Below are positions 17,301 through 25,310 of a stretch of 64,000 nucleotides of DNA, in pieces. The notes below the pieces were generated by a model. That model saw nothing but the letters and a program-made list of their open reading frames with translations, was not told where the DNA came from and did no database searches. The stretch is from Mycoplasmatota bacterium (GTDB taxonomy: Bacteria > Bacillota_I > Bacilli_A > Izemoplasmatales > Hujiaoplasmataceae), in contig CP076020.1 of NCBI GenBank assembly GCA_018622675.1, positions 496,001-560,000 on the forward strand, given 5' to 3'. The translations under genes were made by a program, and so were the position numbers. Position 1 is the first letter of the stretch; the number at the start of each line of letters is the position of its first letter.

Positions 17301-17771
17301 TTGAAATGGACAATTCATGAATTAATGAAAAAAGTCCACAGTGATAATGAGGTTTATGAAACATTTGATTTAAGACCTTATTTATCTGAAGACTTTAATG
17401 ATTTGGCTGATATTTTGCCAACCTCAGTTTCGGGATATTTTGATTATATTAAGGATGAAGAGGTTTTTGCATTTTATTTACATATTAAAACGACACTTAA
17501 GATGCTTTGTTCAATATCACTTGAAGAAGTGATAGTACCATTAGATTTTCATTCTGAATTATATTTTTCTGAAACAAAAGAAGATGATGATATTCATCTT
17601 ATTGATGGCATCACGATTGACCTAAAACCCTATATTTTTTCAGAAATTATTACTGAAAAACCGATGAGGGTTGTAAGTGAAAATGCTTACGAAAATTACG
17701 AAGAAGAAATTGAAGAGCTTAATGAAGAAGAGATTGTAGAAGACAGTCCTTTTGCTAAGTTGAAAAAATAA
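17301..17771 (+). CDS. DUF177 (YceD/YlbN) family protein
   Basis: 156-aa protein of the YceD family, regularly found just before rpmF and implicated in 23S rRNA accumulation. The N-terminus MKWTIHELMKKV, the central barrel strands and the acidic C-terminal tail ending in DSPFAKLKK match the family. The start is TTG 17301, 8 nt after AGG of the SD GAGGTGAT; a GTG at 17292 lies inside that SD. rpmF begins 12 nt later. Confidence 0.85.
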   Translation: MKWTIHELMKKVHSDNEVYETFDLRPYLSEDFNDLADILPTSVSGYFDYIKDEEVFAFYLHIKTTLKMLCSISLEEVIVPLDFHSELYFSETKEDDDIHLIDGITIDLKPYIFSEIITEKPMRVVSENAYENYEEEIEELNEEEIVEDSPFAKLKK

Positions 17772-17783
17772 GGAGGTATACTA

Positions 17784-17981
17784 ATGGCTGTTCCAAAAAG
17801 AAAAGTGAGTAAACAAAGAAAAAGAAAAAGAAGAACTCATTTCAAATTACATGCACCTGCAATGACAGTTTGCCCAAATTGTGGAGAAGTAACATTATCT
17901 CACCAAGTTTGTAAAGCATGTGGACATTACAAAGGTAAAGAAGTAATTTCTCAACCAGTTGAAGAAGTAGAAGCTGAATAA
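17784..17981 (+). CDS. rpmF: 50S ribosomal protein L32
   Basis: Large-subunit protein, 65 aa. N-terminal [19 protein letters not shown] is the L32 signature; the zinc ribbon is CPNC ... [17 protein letters not shown] lies before the ATG. Cotranscribed with the upstream DUF177 gene, an arrangement conserved across bacteria. It keeps all four zinc cysteines, unlike L28 in this window. Confidence 0.96.
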   Translation: MAVPKRKVSKQRKRKRRTHFKLHAPAMTVCPNCGEVTLSHQVCKACGHYKGKEVISQPVEEVEAE

Positions 17982-18017
17982 AAGAAAGAGACGTTGATGA
18001 TTCAACGTTTTTCTTTT
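17982..18017 (+). terminator. Terminator after rpmF
   Basis: ACGTTGA / TCAACGT with TGAT loop (17991-18008), flanked by an A/G-rich and a T-rich stretch that lengthen the stem. Confidence 0.8.
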
Positions 18018-18030
18018 GCCTAAATTATGG

Positions 18031-18036
18031 TATAAT
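18031..18036 (+). promoter_or_regulatory. rsmH -10 element, very short leader
   Basis: TATAAT preceded by TGG (extended -10); the -35 region (TTTTTC at 18008) is poor and lies in the rpmF terminator. The ATG is only 15 nt after the -10, so the leader would be about 10 nt long and the SD AAGGTGAT would sit at the very 5' end. Confidence 0.55.
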
Positions 18037-18051
18037 ATTAAAGGTGATAAT

Positions 18052-18972
18052 ATGGATAAACATGTACCTGTTTTATTAAAGGAAACTATTGAAAAATTAA
18101 ATATAAATCCGTCTGGTGTTTATGTTGATATGACCTTGGGCGGTGGTGGACATTCTGAAGCTATTCTAGAAAAGCTATCTGATGGAGAACTCATAGGCTT
18201 TGATCAAGATGAATATGCTATTCAACAAGCAACTGCTAGATTATCAAGTTATTCTAATTTTTTCGCAATCAATGACAACTTTATTAATGCAAAATACCGA
18301 TTAGCTGATATTGATATTGATGAAGTTGATGGTATAGTATTCGATTTGGGTGTATCTTCATTTCAATTTGATTTACCTGAACGCGGGTTTTCATATAGAT
18401 TTAATCATAAATTAGATATGAGAATGGATCAATCTCAAGATTTGACTGCCGAATTCATTGTTAATCATTATAGTTTTGATCAATTAGTTCAAATATTTTT
18501 TGAATATGGCGAGGAAAAATTCGCTAGAATTATTGCGAAAAATATTGTTTTAAAAAGAGAAGAAAAGCCAATTCACACAACTTTTGATTTGGTAGATGTG
18601 ATTAAAGAAGCGTTGCCTCAAAAAGTTTTACATAAAAAAGGCCATCCTGCAAAAAAAGTTTTTCAAGCTTTAAGAATCGCTGTTAACAATGAGTTGCATA
18701 TTCTTGAAGAATCATTAACAAATGCAATTGATATACTGAAACCAGGTGGAAGGTTAGCTGTTATTACTTTTCATTCTTTAGAAGATAGAATTTGCAAAAA
18801 TTTATTCAGAAAACTATCGACAATTGATATACCAAAAGGTCTGGCTATTATACCTACTGAAAAGCCTAAAATTAAATTGATAAATCGTAAAGTTATTACT
18901 GCTAATCAATTAGAGTTAGAGAATAATAACAGGGCTCATAGTGCAAAATTGAGAGTAATTGAAAAAAACTAA
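18052..18972 (+). CDS. rsmH: 16S rRNA (cytosine1402-N4)-methyltransferase
   Basis: Methylates N4 of C1402 in the ribosomal P site. 306 aa. N-terminal HVPVLLKETIEKL, SAM motif VYVDMTLGGGGHSEAIL, FDLGVSSFQFD, RGFSYRFNHKLDMRMD, and the C-terminal LAVITFHSLEDRI are all family marks. The start is ATG 18052 after AAGGTGATA; an earlier ATG at 18016 is upstream of the -10 box. In walled bacteria rsmH is followed by ftsL and a penicillin-binding protein; here a tRNA gene follows and no division or wall gene is seen. Confidence 0.95.
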   Translation: MDKHVPVLLKETIEKLNINPSGVYVDMTLGGGGHSEAILEKLSDGELIGFDQDEYAIQQATARLSSYSNFFAINDNFINAKYRLADIDIDEVDGIVFDLGVSSFQFDLPERGFSYRFNHKLDMRMDQSQDLTAEFIVNHYSFDQLVQIFFEYGEEKFARIIAKNIVLKREEKPIHTTFDLVDVIKEALPQKVLHKKGHPAKKVFQALRIAVNNELHILEESLTNAIDILKPGGRLAVITFHSLEDRICKNLFRKLSTIDIPKGLAIIPTEKPKIKLINRKVITANQLELENNNRAHSAKLRVIEKN

Positions 18973-18982
18973 AAGATATATA

Positions 18983-19012
18983 TTGACAAAACAGACAAAA
19001 ATATGTTATCAT
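18983..19012 (+). promoter_or_regulatory. tRNA-Gly promoter
   Basis: TTGACA (18983-18988), 18 nt, TATCAT (19007-19012) with an extended TGT. It lies in the 55-nt gap between rsmH and the tRNA. Confidence 0.8.
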
Positions 19013-19027
19013 ATTTTTACGTCTTAC

Positions 19028-19101
<74 letters not shown>

Positions 19102-19111
19102 TTTGACAAAC

Positions 19112-19144
19112 AAAAGCTTGATACAATTGTATCAGGCTTTTTTT
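19112..19144 (+). terminator. Terminator of tRNA-Gly
   Basis: AAAAGCTTGATACAA / TTGTATCAGGCTTTT, palindromic with one G-U pair, then T-run. Confidence 0.88.
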
Positions 19145-19334
19145 AATACATAGGATCGTTTCAGTATTTCTCTAACTAATGTTATCTATAAAGTGTTCCG
19201 ATTTCACTAAGGTTTAGACATTTCAATAGAATTTCTACATAATAACATACTAAAATATTCGATTTATAATGAATTTACAAAATAGCCGATTAAGGGTAAA
19301 CTTTTATAAGTTCCTAGAGCACTTAGCTTTGTAA

Positions 19335-19340
19335 TATAAT
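19335..19340 (+). promoter_or_regulatory. -10 element before the frameshifted kinase
   Basis: TATAAT 21 nt before the ATG; no good -35 partner (TTCCTA at 18 nt spacing is the best). Confidence 0.4.
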
Positions 19341-19361
19341 GATTAAAAAGGAGTTGATTTT

Positions 19362-19860
19362 ATGTGTAAAGGTAATATAGTCTTCTTTTCTGGTAAAATG
19401 GGTGCGGGAAAGGCAACATATTCAAAAAAAAATAGCCATTGAACCACATACGATTTATCTATCCGAAGATGAGATTTTATCTTCTTTTTATCCAAATGAA
19501 ATTAATAATATAGAAGACTATATATTATACTCAAAAAGGATTAAGCCCTACATTATGAAATTAGCAAAAAAATTAACTGAAAATAATCTAAGTATTATCA
19601 TGGATTTTCCTGGAAATACAATTAAACAACGAGAATGGTTTAAAACACTGATAGAAGCATGTCAGGTAGAAGGCAAACTAATCTATTTAAAAGTTGCTGA
19701 TGAAGTTTGTATTAAGCAGATCCTAAAGAGAAGGCAAGAAGAACCTGCTAGACATAAGTTCGATAATGAAGAAATTTTCTATAGGATAATCAAATACTTT
19801 GAAGAACCTTCTGATAAAGAAGGATTAGGATTAGAAATTATTGAGAAAGAAAGCTTTTAA
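19362..19860 (+). pseudogene. Frameshifted P-loop (AAA_33-type) kinase
   Basis: A well-placed ATG (SD AAGGAG, 8 nt) opens a frame reading CKGNIVFFSGKMGAGKATYSKK, then stops at a TGA (19438-19440) just after a run of nine A (19424-19432). Removing one A restores a single frame into KIAIEPHTIYLSEDEILSSF and on to the end, giving about 165 aa of a small nucleotide kinase of the AAA_33 group: P-loop, EDEILSSFYP, MDFPGNT..QREW and C-terminal lid ILKRRQEEPARHKFD. The P-loop reads GAGKAT where GAGKST is usual, a second sign of decay. Slippage at the A-run could still give some full-length protein. Confidence 0.7.
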
Positions 19861-19870
19861 GCCATGGGTC

Positions 19871-19898
19871 GAGGGTCCGATTTCCCTTGACTGCTCCA
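19871..19898 (+). repeat. Degenerate copy of the tRNA-Gly 3' end
   Basis: 28 nt matching 19074-19101 (T arm through CCA) at 22 of 28 positions without gaps; GAGGGT, CGATT and CTGCTCCA are identical. The T loop has one base too many and the acceptor strand one too few, and no 5' half is seen, so it is not a working tRNA. It is followed, as the real tRNA is, by a terminator-like hairpin. It is either an attachment-site scar or a dead tandem tRNA. Confidence 0.7.
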
Positions 19899-19910
19899 TA
19901 AGTTAAACAT

Positions 19911-19948
19911 AGATCTCATACATTTTGTATTAGATCTTTTTATTTTTC
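19911..19948 (+). terminator. Terminator after the tRNA-Gly remnant
   Basis: AGATCTCATAC / GTATTAGATCT with ATTTT loop and one mismatch, then T-rich tail. The spacing from the CCA mirrors that at the intact tRNA. Confidence 0.65.
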
Positions 19949-20100
19949 TTTTATTTAGTAAAAAATATTGGACTAGACAATTATTGTATTGATTTGCTAG
20001 AAATCAAGCAAAAGGAGTGATATGCTTTTATTTTATTTGTTTATTTGTTATAATAAATTTGTATAATAAAATATATATTTTTTATGATAGGAGGAAGAAA

Positions 20101-21132
20101 ATGATATTTTCATTACCAATTAACATTGTTATTACGATTGCTTTAGTTATTTTAATTGTTGGTTCTTATTTACTTATTAACACAATTATTAATAGACGAG
20201 AAGAGAAGTTAAAAAAGGTATTAATATTTATCTTGTACTTATTCTTGTTTATCATTATTATGGCTTCATTATTATTTGCTTTATATATATGGGGTGTTGA
20301 ATTACAAAATTACTTAAATGATTTATGGGATACCATAGGTGCAGGGCTTTTAGAGAAAATTGGCGCTATCATTTCTACAGTATTAATTTTTGTGATTTCA
20401 GGCTTTGTTATAAAGTTATTTAAAATTTTAGTTAGACGAAGTCAAAAATATATGAGAACTGCAAATGATAGAAGAAAGCACACCATTATAAAAATAACAT
20501 CAAGTATTGTTAACTATGTTGTGTTTATTATAGGCTTATTACTTATATTAGCTGTATGGGGCATTAATGTCTTACCAGCACTTGCAGGTTTAGGGATATT
20601 AGGACTTGTTGTTGGGTTAGGTGCCCAAGATTTAATTAAAGATATTATTGCGGGCTTCTTTATTGTTTTTGAAAAACATTTTGATGTTGGTGATATGGTT
20701 GAAATCAGTGGTTTCAAAGGTGAAGTCATTGACATTGGATTAAAAACAACAAGAGTTAGAAATTGGAAACAAGATGTTAAAATTTTTAATAATTCGAGTG
20801 TACAAAATGCTATAAATTTCTCTGTGACCGAGTCACTAGCAATTGTTGAATTTGGGATAGCGTACGAAGCTGACGTTGATCAAGCATTAGAAGTATTAAA
20901 AAATGAATTGCCGAAGACTCGTGAACTTATGCCTGAATTAGTTGATGATCCAGTGTGTGTTGGGGTTATAGCTTTAGCCGATAGTTCTGTTAATATGAGA
21001 GTTGTTGCAAGAACAAAATCTGAACAACATTATGGGGTAGAAAGAGTTCTACGAAAAGAAATTAAGAAAATTTTAGACAATGCAGGAATAGAAATTCCAT
21101 TTCCACAAATTGTCATTAATAACAAAAACTAA
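20101..21132 (+). CDS. MscS-family small-conductance mechanosensitive channel
   Basis: Membrane channel that releases osmolytes on hypo-osmotic shock. 343 aa. Hydrophobic segments lie at about residues 5-30, 40-65, 85-110 and 135-160, then the pore-lining TM3 region (ALAGLGILGLVVGLGAQDLIKDIIAGFF) and the cytoplasmic vestibule starting FDVGDMVEISGFKGEVIDIGLKTTRV. The start is ATG 20101 after GGAGG; an in-frame ATG at 20017 lacks an SD and would add a second hydrophobic stretch. Monocistronic between a remnant region and a shared terminator. Confidence 0.92.
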   Translation: MIFSLPINIVITIALVILIVGSYLLINTIINRREEKLKKVLIFILYLFLFIIIMASLLFALYIWGVELQNYLNDLWDTIGAGLLEKIGAIISTVLIFVISGFVIKLFKILVRRSQKYMRTANDRRKHTIIKITSSIVNYVVFIIGLLLILAVWGINVLPALAGLGILGLVVGLGAQDLIKDIIAGFFIVFEKHFDVGDMVEISGFKGEVIDIGLKTTRVRNWKQDVKIFNNSSVQNAINFSVTESLAIVEFGIAYEADVDQALEVLKNELPKTRELMPELVDDPVCVGVIALADSSVNMRVVARTKSEQHYGVERVLRKEIKKILDNAGIEIPFPQIVINNKN

Positions 21133-21148
21133 AAAAATATATGTATAA

Positions 21149-21187
21149 AAAAACTTGGCTAAATTTAATTTAACCAAGTTTTTTTTA
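21149..21187. terminator. Bidirectional terminator between mscS and the ABC operon
   Basis: AACTTGG-C-TAAATT / AATTTA-A-CCAAGTT, long stem with one mismatch; A-run and T-run on either side serve both strands. Confidence 0.85.
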
Positions 21188-21877
21188 TTTTTTTATATCA
21201 GCATAAATTTTTCCATCTTTAAGTTCGATAATGCGATCGGTTTTTTCAGCAATCTTTCTATCATGTGTGATAATGATAAAAGTTGTTTTTAATTCTTTAT
21301 TGATTTTTCTTAGTAACTGATAAACATTTTCTGTTGAATCACTATCTAAATTTCCAGTAGGTTCATCAGCCAAGACTAAATCAGGTTGGTTAATTAAACT
21401 TCTTGCAATGGCGACTCTTTGTTGTTGTCCACCAGATAAGTTTGTTGAGATTGTATTTTTATATTTTTCTAAACCTACAGTCTCTAATAGCATATTTGCT
21501 CTTTCCTCTATGTCTTTTGTAATAGGTTTCTTAGAAATGTTAAAGGGCATTAATACGTTTTCTAAGGCTGTAAACTCAGGAAGTAAATAATGAAATTGAA
21601 ATATAAATCCGATTTTTTTATTTCTAAAATCTGCAAGTTGATCTTTATTATATTTGGATAAGTCTTCACCGTTAAATAGTACTTGTCCTTTTGTTGCTTT
21701 ATCTAAAGTTCCGATAATATTAAGCATTGTAGATTTACCTGATCCTGATTGACCAATAATTGCATTAAAAGAATGTTTATCAATAGATAGATCAATTTCA
21801 TGTAACGCTTTATATGGATTTTTTGTGTTTACACCATATATTTTAACAAGTTCTTTTAATTCTAAAATTTTATCCAT
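21185..21877 (-). CDS. ABC transporter ATPase, MacB/LolD type
   Basis: 230-aa nucleotide-binding subunit working with the FtsX-like permease that precedes it in the operon. Walker A GQSGSGKST, Q-loop FQFHYLLPEFTALENVLMP, signature LSGGQQQRVAIARSL, Walker B LVLADEPTGNLD and H-loop TTFIIITHDR are complete, so it should hydrolyse ATP. The LLPEFTALENVLMP segment is typical of the MacB/LolD/FtsE branch that drives mechanotransmission rather than import. It overlaps the permease by 8 nt. Confidence 0.92.
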   Translation of the reverse strand: MDKILELKELVKIYGVNTKNPYKALHEIDLSIDKHSFNAIIGQSGSGKSTMLNIIGTLDKATKGQVLFNGEDLSKYNKDQLADFRNKKIGFIFQFHYLLPEFTALENVLMPFNISKKPITKDIEERANMLLETVGLEKYKNTISTNLSGGQQQRVAIARSLINQPDLVLADEPTGNLDSDSTENVYQLLRKINKELKTTFIIITHDRKIAEKTDRIIELKDGKIYADIKK

Positions 21878-23027
21878 TTCTAATCACCTCGATAACGCTT
21901 AATTTGGAAGATTTAATTGCTGGAGATAAGGCAGCAATTGTTGATGCAGTAATTGCTATACCGGCTGATAAAGCTAAAAATCCTATATCAAAAGTAATTG
22001 GGATACCAGTATCAGCGAAAGCATCAAAGGCATATAATAACCCAATACCCAATCCTATTCCTACAATAGCTCCAAATACACCGAGTAATAATCCTTCGAA
22101 TAAGAATATTTTACTTGCATCTTTATCTTTAATACCCATTGCTTTTAATATGCCTAGTTGCTTAGACTTTTGTAAAACCGTAATTGCTAATACCGATGAT
22201 ATTCCAAGAACTACAGATATAATAACAAATATTTGAATCATAAGAGAAGATATGCTTTGACCCTGTAAGCCAGAGAGTAAATCTTGATTTCTTTCAATCC
22301 AAGTTATTGATTGAATGTCTGAATCATTAATTTCATTTAAGATATTAGAACTAATTGTTTCAGCCTTAAATGGATCATTTAGTTGAATCTCAATGGTTTG
22401 AGTTTGATTTTGACCAAGTGTAAGAATATTTTGAGATGTTTCCAAGGTAGATACAACCCAAGAGTTATTAAGGTTTAAAACGTTAAAATCGATAAATCCT
22501 ACAATTTTAAGATTAAATGTGTTTGTTGGGTTGGTATTATCTATAAAACTCACTGTGTCACCTATATTGACATTTAATAATTCTTTTAAACCAATACCAA
22601 TTGCAACTTCATTTAATTCTGTTGGGATTTGACTGTTTGCTAAAGTTAATTTTTCTTTAAAATTATAGATGCCCTCTGCACGGTTAAAATCAACGCCTTT
22701 AAAAATAATGTTCTCATTTTTACTATCGAAATTTATTCTGCCAGAAGAATTAATCGAAGGGCTAACATGAGTTAACTCACTATTTTGATCAAGTGGTTCC
22801 AATAAATTCTGATAGTCATCAATATAACTTTCATCTGAAGGATTTGATAATGTTATTTGTGGTTGAGAACCTATAGCTGTTTCTACTAAGTTATCTTGTA
22901 GACCATTGATTAACGCACCAATAAAAACTTGAACCGAAACTCCCACTGCTATACCAAGAATGATAACAATAGTTTGCTTTTTTGCGGAAAGCAAAAATCT
23001 TTTAGCTATATTAAAAGCTAGTTTCAT
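21870..23027 (-). CDS. FtsX/MacB-family ABC transporter permease
   Basis: 385-aa membrane subunit with one N-terminal TM helix (about 17-40), a large external MacB-type periplasmic-core-like domain (about 40-260) and three C-terminal TM helices in an FtsX domain (about 265-380). The family motif VLAITVLQKSKQLGILKAMG near residue 280 matches FtsX coupling helices. SD AGAGGTGA is before the ATG. The ATG overlaps the stop of the cobalamin-binding gene by 4 nt, so the three genes form one tight operon. Cargo is unknown. Confidence 0.9.
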   Translation of the reverse strand: MKLAFNIAKRFLLSAKKQTIVIILGIAVGVSVQVFIGALINGLQDNLVETAIGSQPQITLSNPSDESYIDDYQNLLEPLDQNSELTHVSPSINSSGRINFDSKNENIIFKGVDFNRAEGIYNFKEKLTLANSQIPTELNEVAIGIGLKELLNVNIGDTVSFIDNTNPTNTFNLKIVGFIDFNVLNLNNSWVVSTLETSQNILTLGQNQTQTIEIQLNDPFKAETISSNILNEINDSDIQSITWIERNQDLLSGLQGQSISSLMIQIFVIISVVLGISSVLAITVLQKSKQLGILKAMGIKDKDASKIFLFEGLLLGVFGAIVGIGLGIGLLYAFDAFADTGIPITFDIGFLALSAGIAITASTIAALSPAIKSSKLSVIEVIRNG

Positions 23028-23659
23028 TTGTCTTCACCTCTAAATCTTTTAATGTCATCTAGAGAATTTAAAATGTAATGATAAGTTATATCAATGTCAT
23101 CTCGATGTTTTTTTATAGCTTGTCCACCCAAAATGATTTTTACATTGTCATTTTCAGCAACTATTTCTTCTAATAGTTTTTTTGTTTGTATTAAATTATA
23201 ATAGTTAGTGATACTGAGAGCTAAATAATCAGGTTGCAATATTTTTAGAGCGGACTTAATTTCAAAATTTGGAGTATTTGCTCCAATATATTTCACTTTA
23301 TATCCCATTAGGTAAAAATAATTAGCTGAAACTATTGCCCCGATTTCATGGTACTCTTCTTGTGGGCAAGCTAAAACGATTAGTTTATTAATACTATCTT
23401 GTTTTCTTGCTTTAATGAGATAGGGATAGGTGCTTTCTAAAATTGTTCTAATAATAGATGTTCTAGTATGTTCTTTCCATATACATATTTCCTCTTTACT
23501 ACTATTACATTCGTAATCAGCTAATGAAGGAATAATAAAGTTTTCATAAACATCGATAATAGACATATCTTTTTCTAACAAATCATGTATAAACAAAATT
23601 GCATCGTCTTTGTTTTCCTTATCCAGCATAGATATGAAATGCTGATATTTTTTTTCCAT
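23024..23659 (-). CDS. Cobalamin-binding domain protein, possible sensor
   Basis: 211-aa protein: N-terminal helical cap (about 1-85) and a Rossmann-like B12-binding domain (about 92-205). The domain keeps the lower-ligand His in EYHEIG (His104, Gly107; the usual first Asp is Glu102), the Ser of the SxL motif (ALSIT, Ser149) and the GG of LGGQAI. The cap keeps the Glu-His of CarH-type light sensors (Glu63-His64) but not the Trp expected about ten residues before. No DNA-binding or catalytic domain is present. First gene of a tight operon with an ABC transporter, so a B12- or light-responsive partner of that pump is the best guess. SD AGGAGG. Confidence 0.8.
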   Translation of the reverse strand: MEKKYQHFISMLDKENKDDAILFIHDLLEKDMSIIDVYENFIIPSLADYECNSSKEEICIWKEHTRTSIIRTILESTYPYLIKARKQDSINKLIVLACPQEEYHEIGAIVSANYFYLMGYKVKYIGANTPNFEIKSALKILQPDYLALSITNYYNLIQTKKLLEEIVAENDNVKIILGGQAIKKHRDDIDITYHYILNSLDDIKRFRGEDK

Positions 23660-23795
23660 AACAAACCTCCTATAATAAATATTATATAATATTTTTTTGT
23701 TATAAAGATAATTTTGCGTTAAAAAGTTAATTTAGTTATCAAAAATTAATTTAAACTCGTATTTCTTGCAAAAGAATATTAAATATTATTAATAA

Positions 23796-23824
23796 TTGAA
23801 GAATATACTATTTCATGCTATAAT
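23796..23824 (+). promoter_or_regulatory. aspS promoter
   Basis: TTGAAG (23796-23801), 17 nt, TATAAT (23819-23824), extended TGC. Confidence 0.8.
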
Positions 23825-23859
23825 TGTTAAGAAATTCTATCATAGATTAGAGGGATATT

Positions 23860-25179
23860 ATGTCAAAAATATTATTTAAAGATTTAGCTGAATATTTTGG
23901 TAAAGAAATTGAAATACAAGGATTCGTTGATAAGATAAGAGATCTTCAATATGTGCAGTTTGTTGTCTTGCGAGACTCAACTGGTAAAATTCAAATGACC
24001 ATTGAAAAGAATGAAGATAATAAAATACTTAACGATATTGTTTCAAGCATGACAAAGGAAAGTACGATATTAGCAAAAGGTACTGTTTTCGAACAAGAAA
24101 AAGTAAAACTTAGAGGGATGGAGTTTATTCCTTCAAATATTGAAATTACTTCTAAAAGTGAAGAAGAATTACCAATTGATATACTAGATTATAATAATAA
24201 ATCCAAACAAGATTTAAGATTAGATAACAGATTTTTGGATTTAAGGTTAGATAAAAATTATCTAATATTTAAGGGTCAAACTTTAGCCGAGATGGCGATG
24301 AGAGAATATTGGATTAAAAATGATTTTATTGAAATTCATTCGCCTAAAATATTGGGAACTGCCTCTGAAACAGGTGCTGAAGTATTTGAATTAGAGTATT
24401 TTGGAAAAAAAGTTTACCTTGCTCAATCACCGCAATTTTATAAACAAATGGCAATGGGAGCAGGTTTTAATAATGTTTTCGAAATAGGACCTGTTTTTAG
24501 AGCTGAAAATTCACATACTGCATATCATGCAACTGAATTTACATCTGTTGATTGCGAAATAAGTTGGATTAAATCTCACGAGGAAGTAATGGATCTTGAA
24601 GAAGAAAAATTAGTTCATGTAATGAAAACTTTAAAAGAAACCATAGGTGATAATTTTAAAACTATCTTTAAAAAAGAAATAATGGTTCCTGAAAATAGAT
24701 TTCCTAGAATTCCTTTCTTAGAAGCAAAACAAATTGTACAAGAAAACTACAAGTATTTTGGAGAAAAATCTTATGATTTTGATCGAAGAGAAGAAGAGTT
24801 GATTTGTTTGTATGCTAAGAAGAAATATAATTCTGAATTTGTTTTTGTTACAGATTACCCTTTTGAAGCAAGACCTTTTTATCATATGCTTGATGAAAAA
24901 ACCAATTTAACTAAAAGTTTTGATTTACTATACAAAGGTATCGAAATTACAACTGGTGCTCAAAGAGAACATCGTATCGATGTTTTGAAAAAGCAAGCAC
25001 TTGAAAAAGATATGTCTTTAGATTCAATAGATTTCTACTTAAACTTCTTCAAATTTGGAATGCCACCTCATGGAGGATATGGATTTGGATTAACAAGGTT
25101 TTTAATGAGACTTTTTGAAGTTGATAGCATTAGAGATGTTACTTTCTTGTATCGTGGCCCTAATAGAGTAATGCCATAA
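23860..25179 (+). CDS. aspS: Aspartyl-tRNA synthetase, archaeal type (probably non-discriminating)
   Basis: Class IIb synthetase, 439 aa, far shorter than the roughly 590-aa bacterial AspRS because it lacks the GAD insert. N-terminal OB fold (IEIQGFVDKIRDLQYVQFVVLRD), motif 2 region QSPQFYKQ and FEIGPVFRAENS, and motif 3 GGYGFGLTRFLMRLF, ending FLYRGPNRVMP. QSPQ and the Asp in EFTSVDCE are AspRS marks; AsnRS would have GQLY and WMxEPE. Enzymes of this type usually charge tRNA-Asp and tRNA-Asn, the latter then being amidated by GatCAB. Monocistronic with a strong promoter and terminator. Confidence 0.85.
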   Translation: MSKILFKDLAEYFGKEIEIQGFVDKIRDLQYVQFVVLRDSTGKIQMTIEKNEDNKILNDIVSSMTKESTILAKGTVFEQEKVKLRGMEFIPSNIEITSKSEEELPIDILDYNNKSKQDLRLDNRFLDLRLDKNYLIFKGQTLAEMAMREYWIKNDFIEIHSPKILGTASETGAEVFELEYFGKKVYLAQSPQFYKQMAMGAGFNNVFEIGPVFRAENSHTAYHATEFTSVDCEISWIKSHEEVMDLEEEKLVHVMKTLKETIGDNFKTIFKKEIMVPENRFPRIPFLEAKQIVQENYKYFGEKSYDFDRREEELICLYAKKKYNSEFVFVTDYPFEARPFYHMLDEKTNLTKSFDLLYKGIEITTGAQREHRIDVLKKQALEKDMSLDSIDFYLNFFKFGMPPHGGYGFGLTRFLMRLFEVDSIRDVTFLYRGPNRVMP

Positions 25180-25186
25180 AATAATG

Positions 25187-25226
25187 TGAGATTATTTCAG
25201 TTTGAAATAATCTCATTATTCTTATT
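25187..25226 (+). terminator. Terminator after aspS
   Basis: Perfect 13-bp stem TGAGATTATTTCA / TGAAATAATCTCA with GTT loop; the T-tail is broken by A and C. Confidence 0.85.
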
Positions 25227-25310
25227 TTGCAAATAAATGATTTCTTTAATTTTTTTATAAATAGAGATAAATAGGAATGATTGTATATGATAAAATAATA
25301 AAAAGGATAG

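Noticed and set aside
18016-18051. Upstream ATG of rsmH at 18016
   Set aside because: It precedes the -10 box at 18031 and has no SD; the ATG at 18052 has both.
19402-19860. Intact 152-codon gene beginning at GTG 19402
   Set aside because: Its first residues are an out-of-frame reading of the P-loop region; the SD, ATG and P-loop are in another frame upstream of the A-run, so it is the tail of a frameshifted gene.
19989-20007. Inverted repeat TTGATTT-GCTAG-AAATCAA before mscS as an operator
   Set aside because: Short, AT-rich and alone; the region also has several possible -10 boxes, so no function can be supported.
21408-22236. Open frames antisense to the ABC ATPase and permease
   Set aside because: Shadows of clear Walker and FtsX-domain genes on the minus strand.
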